Notes under the pieces: generated by a model
Databases searched by the model: none
Told to the model about the DNA's origin: nothing
What the model saw: only the letters and a program-made list of their open reading frames with translations
Shown: positions 17,132-21,720 of the stretch, piece after piece
How positions within the stretch are numbered: the first letter of the stretch is position 1
How the letters are laid out: each line of letters opens with the position of its first letter
Source: JAWLGW01 sp964569055
GTDB taxonomy: Bacteria; Planctomycetota; J058
NCBI GenBank assembly: GCA_964569055.1
Contig: CAZMSZ010000096.1
Span: 1-21,720, forward strand
Length of the DNA stretch: 21,720 bases
Direction of reading: 5' to 3'
Position numbers and translations under genes: made by a program

Positions 17132-17905
17132 TCAGCCCGCGTCGTGCTCGTGCCCGTGGTCCTCGCCGTGGCCGTGCGGCGTGAGCGAGTGCGGGCGCTC
17201 GAGGCCGTGGGCCAGCATCAGCGGCTCGTCGCCGAGCACATCGCGGGCGGGGCCGCCCGCGACGACGGCGCCGCCGTCGAGCACCGCCACCCGCTCGCAC
17301 AGGGCGAGCACGAACTCGAGGTCGTGGCTGGCGACCACGACCGCGGGCTTCAGGCCGCGCAGCAGCGCGAGCAGGTTGCGTCGGCCGCGCGGGTCGAGGT
17401 CGCTGGTCGGCTCGTCGAGGAGGAGGACCTCCGGCTCCATGGCGAGCACGGCCGCGAGCGCCACGGTCCGCTTCTCACCGCCCGAGAGGTGGTGGGGCAC
17501 CCGCTCGGCGAGGTGCTCGCCTCCGACCGCCGCGAGGGCGCGCGCCACGCGGGCCGCGACCTCCAGCTCGGGCAGCCCGGCCTGGCGGGGGCCGAACGCC
17601 ACGTCGTCGGCGACGCGCGGGGTGAACAGCATGTCGTCGGCCTGCTGGAACACCACCCCCACCCGCCGGTGGAGCGCCTCGGCCGCGCCCTCCCGCACGG
17701 GCTGGCCGTCGAGCAGCAGGGCGCCGGCGGCGGGCTGGAGCACGCCGTTGAGCAGCAGGAGCAGCGTGCTCTTGCCGGCGCCGTTGGGGCCGACCAGGCC
17801 CAGGCGCTCGCCGCGCCCCACCGCCAGGTCGACGCTCCGCAGCGCGGCGCGCCCGCTCGGGTAGGTGTAGGCCAGGCCGCGCGCCTCGAGCAGCGGCCCG
17901 CTCAC
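17132..17905 (-). CDS. nikO: Nickel/cobalt ECF transporter ATP-binding subunit (CbiO/NikO) with His-rich tail
   Basis: 257 residues. GTG start overlaps the CbiQ stop by 4 bp (GTGA). Walker A is GPNGAGKST (39-47), the Q-loop is VFQQADD (85-91), the ABC signature is LSGGEKRT (140-147), Walker B is VLLLDEPTSDLD (160-171), and the switch His lies in VASHD (191-195). It powers metal uptake with the CbiQ and CbiM subunits at the inner membrane. The last 25 residues contain seven His (HGHGEDHGHEHDAG at the very end), an addition beyond the ATPase fold that probably binds or buffers nickel. The last gene of the operon, convergent with the four-TM gene. The NikR-type operator upstream of the operon favours nickel over cobalt. 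Confidence 0.93.
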   Translation of the reverse strand: MSGPLLEARGLAYTYPSGRAALRSVDLAVGRGERLGLVGPNGAGKSTLLLLLNGVLQPAAGALLLDGQPVREGAAEALHRRVGVVFQQADDMLFTPRVADDVAFGPRQAGLPELEVAARVARALAAVGGEHLAERVPHHLSGGEKRTVALAAVLAMEPEVLLLDEPTSDLDPRGRRNLLALLRGLKPAVVVASHDLEFVLALCERVAVLDGGAVVAGGPARDVLGDEPLMLAHGLERPHSLTPHGHGEDHGHEHDAG

Positions 17906-19143
17906 GTCAGCCACCCCGCTTCCAGCGCGAGCAGGAGCGCGGCCAGCGCGGCGCCGCCCAGGAGGAGCGCGCCGTCGGCGCCCTCCCAGCCGCTGGCGTG
18001 CGGCAGCACGAGCGCGCCGCGGTAGCCGCGGCAGCGCATGGCTTGCTCCACGCGCTCGGTGCGCGCGACGCTCCGCACGAGCAGCCCGCCTACCACGCCC
18101 GCGAAGGTGCGCGCGGTGGCGAGGTCGCCGCGCGGGGCGAACCCGCGCGCCGCGAGCGCCGCGCGCGCCCCGGCCAGGTCGCGCTGGACCACGAACAGGT
18201 AGCGGTAGGTGAGCAGGAGCACCTGCGTCAGCGCCGCCGGGACGCGCAGGTCCTGCAGCGCGCGGATCGTGCGGTCGAAGGGGGCCGCCGCGAGCGCGGC
18301 CGTGACCACCAGCGCGATCCCCACCACGCGTGCGGCGAGCGCGGCCGTGCGCTCCAGGCCGACGTCGGTCGGGCCCCAGCTCCAGCTCGGCACGAGCGGG
18401 CGCCAGGGCGCGTCGCTCGGCCAGTGGAAGGGGGTCACCAGCAGCAGCGGCAGGAGGACCGCCCCGAGCGGCCACAGGCGGCGCGCGAGGGTCCGCGCGT
18501 CGAGCCCGACCGAGAGCGCGAGCGCGACCCCGAGCGCGCTGCACCACACCGTGGCCCGGAGCGTGGCCACCGCGGCCATCACGGCCGCGAGGCCCACGGC
18601 CGTGAGCAGGCGCGCCCGGTCGTCGCGACGCGAGAGCCACGAGCGCTCCGGCGCGCCGCGGCTCGGCAGCAGCGCGGCGAGCGCGCCGATCACCAGCAGC
18701 CCCAGCCCCACACGGTCCCAGGGGACGCCGCGCGCGACCGGGGGCGGGGTCGACGCGGGCGGTTCGCCCGCCGCGCCCGACGCCTCGGCGGCGGCGAGCG
18801 AGCCGACCGGCGCGGCAGCGCTCGCGCCGGCTGGCACGTCGATCTCCACCGTCGCGCGGTGCAGCCCCGGCTCGATCACCTCGAGCACGTAGCGCCCCGG
18901 TCGCGGCGGGCGGAAGCGGGCGCGTCCTTCCTCGTCGGTGAGCCCGCGCCAGGCGACCTCTTCGCCGCGGCGGGCGGTCACCTCGGCGCGGGCCGCGGGC
19001 GCGCCGTCGCCGAAGAAGGACTCGAGCACGACCTCGTCGCCGTCGAGGGTGGCCTCGGCCAGCAGCCGGTGGGCATGGGCTGGAGCGGCCGCGAACAGCG
19101 CCGCGAGCAGCACGAGCGCCTGGCCAGCGCGGGGCGCCCTCAT
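17902..19143 (-). CDS. NikL-CbiQ fusion: secreted Ig-like domain joined to ECF transmembrane subunit
   Basis: 413 residues; the ATG overlaps the CbiM stop (ATGA, 4 bp). Residues 1-24 are a signal peptide ending PAHA, leaving mature His25. Residues 25-105 form a small beta domain of the carboxypeptidase-regulatory type (ATLDGDEVVLESFF, LTDEEGRARFRPPRPGRYVLEV), as in NikL accessory proteins. An Ala/Pro-rich linker follows, then one TM (about 143-160). The CbiQ/EcfT domain covers about 165-413, with multiple TMs and the coupling motifs AARG and CRG, which contact the ATPase. CbiQ links metal-binding CbiM to CbiO. A separate nikL gene is absent, consistent with the fusion replacing it. A longer open frame upstream is an artefact. 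Confidence 0.88.
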   Translation of the reverse strand: MRAPRAGQALVLLAALFAAAPAHAHRLLAEATLDGDEVVLESFFGDGAPAARAEVTARRGEEVAWRGLTDEEGRARFRPPRPGRYVLEVIEPGLHRATVEIDVPAGASAAAPVGSLAAAEASGAAGEPPASTPPPVARGVPWDRVGLGLLVIGALAALLPSRGAPERSWLSRRDDRARLLTAVGLAAVMAAVATLRATVWCSALGVALALSVGLDARTLARRLWPLGAVLLPLLLVTPFHWPSDAPWRPLVPSWSWGPTDVGLERTAALAARVVGIALVVTAALAAAPFDRTIRALQDLRVPAALTQVLLLTYRYLFVVQRDLAGARAALAARGFAPRGDLATARTFAGVVGGLLVRSVARTERVEQAMRCRGYRGALVLPHASGWEGADGALLLGGAALAALLLALEAGWLT

Positions 19144-19799
19144 GGCGCCGCGGGCTCGCGGGGGGAGGCGGGCGCGCCCGCGCCGACCAGCTCGGGCTGC
19201 ACGCGCAGGAGGAACCCGACCACCGACGCCGTCATGACGGCCTCGATCACCAGCACCGGCCCGTGGGCGACGATGCAGATCCAGGCGACCTTGCGCAGCG
19301 CGGCCTCGGCCGAGAGGAGCGCGCCCGCGTACAGGACGAGCGAGGCCGCCGTCCCCAGCGCCGCCGCCAGGCCCGCGCGCAGGGTGAGGCGGCGGCGCGC
19401 CCGCTCGTCGAGCGGGCCGGCGGCGCGGCGCGGCAGGTGGAACGCGAGGGCGGTCACGAGGGCGCCCACCCCGAGCGTGGTCGCGTTCACGCCGAGCGTG
19501 GTCACACCGCCGACCTGCAGCAGCAGCCGCTGCAGCACCAGCGCCACCAGCACCGCGGCGAACGCGCCGCGGCCGAGCACGACCCCCGCCAGGCCGATCC
19601 CGACGAGGTGTACGCGGGTGCCCCCGCCCGGCACGGGGAGCCCGATCAGCGTGGCCGCGAACAGGGCGGCCGTGATCATGGCGATCCGGGGCGGCGAGTC
19701 CTTGGCGAGGCGGGGCACGGTCCAGGCGGCGAGCGCGGTCGCGGCGGCGGCGCCCGCGAGCTGCACCGCTGGGGGGACCACGCCGTCGTCGATGTGCAC
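19140..19799 (-). CDS. nikM: Nickel/cobalt ECF transporter substrate-binding membrane subunit (CbiM/NikM)
   Basis: 219 residues with about six TMs. It begins MHIDDG, the family hallmark: the N-terminal amine and His2 take part in square-planar Ni/Co coordination. The conserved PVPGGGTRVHLVGIGLAG stretch supplies another ligand His, and VGGVTTLGVNATTLG completes the core. The C-terminal 20 residues are a polar Pro/Ala tail. It binds the metal in the membrane and works with CbiQ and CbiO. It starts 18 bp after nikK and overlaps the fused nikL-cbiQ gene by 4 bp. Confidence 0.92.
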   Translation of the reverse strand: MHIDDGVVPPAVQLAGAAAATALAAWTVPRLAKDSPPRIAMITAALFAATLIGLPVPGGGTRVHLVGIGLAGVVLGRGAFAAVLVALVLQRLLLQVGGVTTLGVNATTLGVGALVTALAFHLPRRAAGPLDERARRRLTLRAGLAAALGTAASLVLYAGALLSAEAALRKVAWICIVAHGPVLVIEAVMTASVVGFLLRVQPELVGAGAPASPREPAAP

Positions 19800-19817
19800 G
19801 CCGCGCCTCGCCCGCGC

Positions 19818-20570
19818 TCAGCGCCCGACGTAGACCCACAGCGCGGCGCGGGCGCGGCGCGGGAGCGTCCGGCCCTCGTGCTCCACCTCGCCCGCGTCCG
19901 CCGCGAAGGCGAGGATCCACCAGCCGGCGCGGTCGAGCGTCACCACCAGCTCGCCGTCGGCGTCGGTCTTCTCGACGCGCGTCACGAACGGCTCGGGCGG
20001 GACCTCGGCCGGGGGCGTCGCGTTGAGGTGCTCCAGCTCGACGTGCACTCCCGGGGCCGGCTTCCCGTCGACCAGGGCGCGCGCGCGGAAGGTCGTGCCC
20101 GCCTCGAGGCCGTAGGGACGCGTGAGCGGCTCGAGCTCGGCCGGGAGGCCGAGGACGCGATCCCACCCCCGCTGGACCCCCGACACGTTCACTACCAGCT
20201 TGGTGAGGTCGAGGACCGCCGCGCCTTCGTGCACGTTCGGCGCTCCCTCCACCAGGATCACGTGGTCGCCGCGCTCGGTCGGGGTGAAGGACACCTGCCA
20301 GCTGCGCGCCTCGCCCTCGGTGCCCTCGACCAGGGACGGGGCGAGGTCGCTGACCGCGCCCGACGGCGCGTGCACGCGCACCGCGGCCGGGCGCCGCGCC
20401 GCGGTGCGGTCGCCCTCGAAGGGGTGCCCGAACGCGACCTCGAGCTCGACCGGCTGGCCCTTGCGCGCGAAGGGGGTGTTCACGGTGGCGATCGTGAAGT
20501 GCGCCAGGGCGGCGGTGGGCGCGGCCAGCGCCGCTACGAGCAGCGGCCAGCGGAGCATGCGGGGAGTCAC
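19818..20570 (-). CDS. nikK: NikK-like periplasmic accessory protein (DUF4198)
   Basis: 250 residues from a GTG with GAGG five bases upstream; an in-frame ATG 12 bp later (20558) is an alternative. Signal peptide to about residue 23 (LLVAALAAPTAALA), leaving mature His24 in HFTIATVNTPFARKGQPVEL. Two beta-rich regions follow, with GHPFEG near 50 and, in the second half, DADGELVVTLDRAGWWILAF, typical of DUF4198 proteins found beside nickel ECF transporters. NikK is thought to capture or deliver nickel on the outer face of the membrane. It is the first gene of the transporter operon, directly after the presumed NikR operator. Confidence 0.85.
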   Translation of the reverse strand: MTPRMLRWPLLVAALAAPTAALAHFTIATVNTPFARKGQPVELEVAFGHPFEGDRTAARRPAAVRVHAPSGAVSDLAPSLVEGTEGEARSWQVSFTPTERGDHVILVEGAPNVHEGAAVLDLTKLVVNVSGVQRGWDRVLGLPAELEPLTRPYGLEAGTTFRARALVDGKPAPGVHVELEHLNATPPAEVPPEPFVTRVEKTDADGELVVTLDRAGWWILAFAADAGEVEHEGRTLPRRARAALWVYVGR

Positions 20571-20580
20571 GGGCACCTCG

Positions 20581-20607
20581 GTATTACGAACCGCACTCCC
20601 GTAATAC
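20581..20607. promoter_or_regulatory. Probable NikR operator upstream of nikK
   Basis: A perfect inverted repeat GTATTAC-N13-GTAATAC. It stands 10 bp upstream of the nikK GTG, in the only intergenic region of the nickel locus, and is AT-rich against the background. The geometry is like known NikR boxes (two half-sites 13-16 bp apart). The downstream half on the minus strand (TAATAC) could double as a -10 element, so nickel-bound NikR would block transcription of nikK-nikM-nikLQ-nikO. Confidence 0.8.
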
Positions 20608-20677
20608 CCGCTCGGCGCACGCCTGGCCACCCGTGAGGTGTCGTCGTCCGCCAAATCGCAAGCGTCGCGCAACCGAC

Positions 20678-21187
20678 TCAGGAGCCGCGTCGGCTGCGGA
20701 TCCGGGTGACCCGCTCCACCGCGCGCTCGTACGCCTCGGCCAGGAGCGGGCGGAGCGCCTCGAACGTCGCGCGGCTGGGGTTCAGCACGCAGGCCCACCC
20801 CTGCGGCGCGTAGACCGGATGCGGCATCAGCCGGTCGAGCGCCGCGAAGTCCCAGCGCGCGTCGGGGCCGCTCGTCGCCTGCGGCCCCGGCCCCTCGCCG
20901 AAGGCCGCGCGGTAGCGCTCCGGGCTCAGGCCGACGTTGAGTCGGAACACCCCGGGCCGGTCGAGCTGCGAGGCGGCGTCGAAGTCGCCGTAGTCCTTCG
21001 TCACGATCGTGGCGAACGGCATTCGGTGGCGATCCTCGAGGTCCCCCGCGGGGTCGTAAATGAAGAACGAGTCCCCGACCGCGATCGCGGGCGCGTCGCC
21101 CGGCTGCGGGCGCACCACCGTGACCCCGGCGAGCGTCTCCGCGACGTGGCGGACGATCTCCTCCTCGGACACGACCTCGGCGTTCAC
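20678..21187 (-). CDS. DUF6194 family protein
   Basis: 169 residues. The GTG start overlaps the nikR stop by 4 bp (GTGA), so it is translationally coupled to nikR. It is recognised by FFIYDP, then PFATIVTKDYGDFD (about 57-70), LDRPGVFRLNVGLSPERYRAAFG, WDFAALDRLMPHPVYAPQGW and VLNPS, the usual order in DUF6194. No signal peptide or TM is present. Biochemical function is unknown. Conserved aromatic and Asp residues suggest ligand binding. Coupling to a nickel sensor is the only functional hint; the pairing may be accidental. Confidence 0.8.
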   Translation of the reverse strand: MNAEVVSEEEIVRHVAETLAGVTVVRPQPGDAPAIAVGDSFFIYDPAGDLEDRHRMPFATIVTKDYGDFDAASQLDRPGVFRLNVGLSPERYRAAFGEGPGPQATSGPDARWDFAALDRLMPHPVYAPQGWACVLNPSRATFEALRPLLAEAYERAVERVTRIRSRRGS

Positions 21188-21600
21188 CGCAGCGCCACGC
21201 CGGTCGAGCTCATGGAGAGCGCCCGGTGCAGCACGCCCTTCTCCCGGCCGAGCGCGTCCGCCAGCGCGCGCACCTCGCTGGCGCGGCCGCGCACCAGGAT
21301 CACCTCCACGCACAGGTGGGCGTCGAGGTGGACGTGGGTGGTCACGAGCACCTGCCCGTGGTGCTGGTGCTGCAGCCCGGTCAGCCGCTTGCCGAGGTTG
21401 CGGGCGTGGTGGTCGTAGACCAGCGTGACGGCCCCCACGGCCTCCTGGTCGCGCTCCCACTCCTCCTCGACCAGGCGCTCGCGGATCAGGTCGCGCACGA
21501 ACTCGGAGCGGTTGGCGTAGCCCGCCTGCTCGCGCAGCGCCTCGAGCTTCTCGAGCAGGCTCCGCTCCAGGGACAGGCTCAGCCGGGCGAGCTCGGACAT
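21184..21600 (-). CDS. nikR: Nickel-responsive transcriptional regulator NikR
   Basis: 138 residues. An N-terminal ribbon-helix-helix domain (ARLSLSLERSLLEKLEALREQAG, RSEFVRDLIRERL, about 5-43) is joined to an ACT-like nickel-binding domain. The high-affinity Ni ligands correspond to His78 (from one subunit) and His89, His91 and Cys97, in HQHHGQVLVTTHVHLDAHLC. As a tetramer it binds paired half-sites and represses nickel uptake genes when nickel is sufficient; the target here is the 20581-20607 palindrome. No similar palindrome is seen upstream of nikR itself, so autoregulation through that motif is not supported. First gene of a two-gene unit with DUF6194. Confidence 0.95.
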   Translation of the reverse strand: MSELARLSLSLERSLLEKLEALREQAGYANRSEFVRDLIRERLVEEEWERDQEAVGAVTLVYDHHARNLGKRLTGLQHQHHGQVLVTTHVHLDAHLCVEVILVRGRASEVRALADALGREKGVLHRALSMSSTGVALR

Positions 21601-21669
21601 GCCGCACGACGCTCCGATCGCGTGAGGCGCGGCATGGTACGCGGGGCGACGACGAGCGACAACACGCGC

Positions 21670-21714
21670 TAGTGCCGCGCGGGCGAAGTCCCTTGGAGTA
21701 GACGCGCGTACGCC
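21670..21714 (+). repeat. Dispersed intergenic repeat, copy B
   Basis: TAGTGCCGCGCGG, CGAAGTCCC, TGGAGTAGACGCGCGTACGCC: the same blocks in the same order as copy A at 17062-17108, with a few substitutions and 2-3 small indels. It lies upstream of nikR, near the window edge. Confidence 0.55.
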
Positions 21715-21720
21715 GACGTG

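Noticed and set aside
19144..20166. Long upstream extension of the CbiQ frame
   Set aside because: It overlaps CbiM and NikK in a different frame; the ATGA overlap and signal peptide fix the start at 19143.

Overview
This is a window of very GC-rich bacterial DNA. It uses many GTG starts, and genes overlap by 4 bp or sit a few bases apart. Gene content (IcmF-type fused acyl-CoA mutase, NikR-controlled nickel ECF transporter, MrfA-type helicase, DUF6194) and base composition suggest a Myxococcota or other deltaproteobacterial-type lineage. That assignment is an inference; no rRNA or marker gene is present. A run of 100 N (8274-8373) is a scaffold gap, so the two halves need not be true neighbours at their real distance.

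Left part (1-8187). The 3' end of a B12-dependent acyl-CoA mutase (icmF) is followed by an AT-rich imperfect inverted repeat. Next comes a cytosolic BtuF-like helical-backbone metal receptor. It converges, with a 34-bp overlap, on a long minus-strand series that reads in transcription order: ADP-ribosylglycohydrolase family protein, URC1 (GTP cyclohydrolase II-like), URC4 (DUF1688), uracil phosphoribosyltransferase (upp), YfhO-type membrane protein. URC1-URC4-UPRT is the core of the URC uracil-catabolic route described in yeasts, here as a tight bacterial operon.

Middle (8374-10956). A 5'-truncated N6-adenine DNA methyltransferase and a PD-(D/E)XK nuclease form a type II restriction-modification pair. 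It is visibly less GC-rich than its surroundings. Each gene carries one apparent +1 frameshift in a short C or G run; the first falls exactly in the catalytic NPPY motif.

Right-centre (10988-17064). A two-gene minus-strand helicase operon encodes an MrfA/YprA-like DEAD/DEAH helicase with a four-cysteine cluster and an extra C-terminal domain, then a UvrD/PcrA-like helicase. A divergent gene for a four-TM protein of unknown function follows.

Right end (17132-21600). This is a complete nickel uptake locus. The repressor gene nikR is translationally coupled to a DUF6194 gene. A perfect 7-13-7 palindrome follows, the likely NikR operator. The transporter operon is nikK, cbiM/nikM, a nikL-cbiQ fusion, and cbiO/nikO with a His-rich tail. 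Two copies of a ~45-bp intergenic repeat lie at 17062-17108 and 21670-21714.
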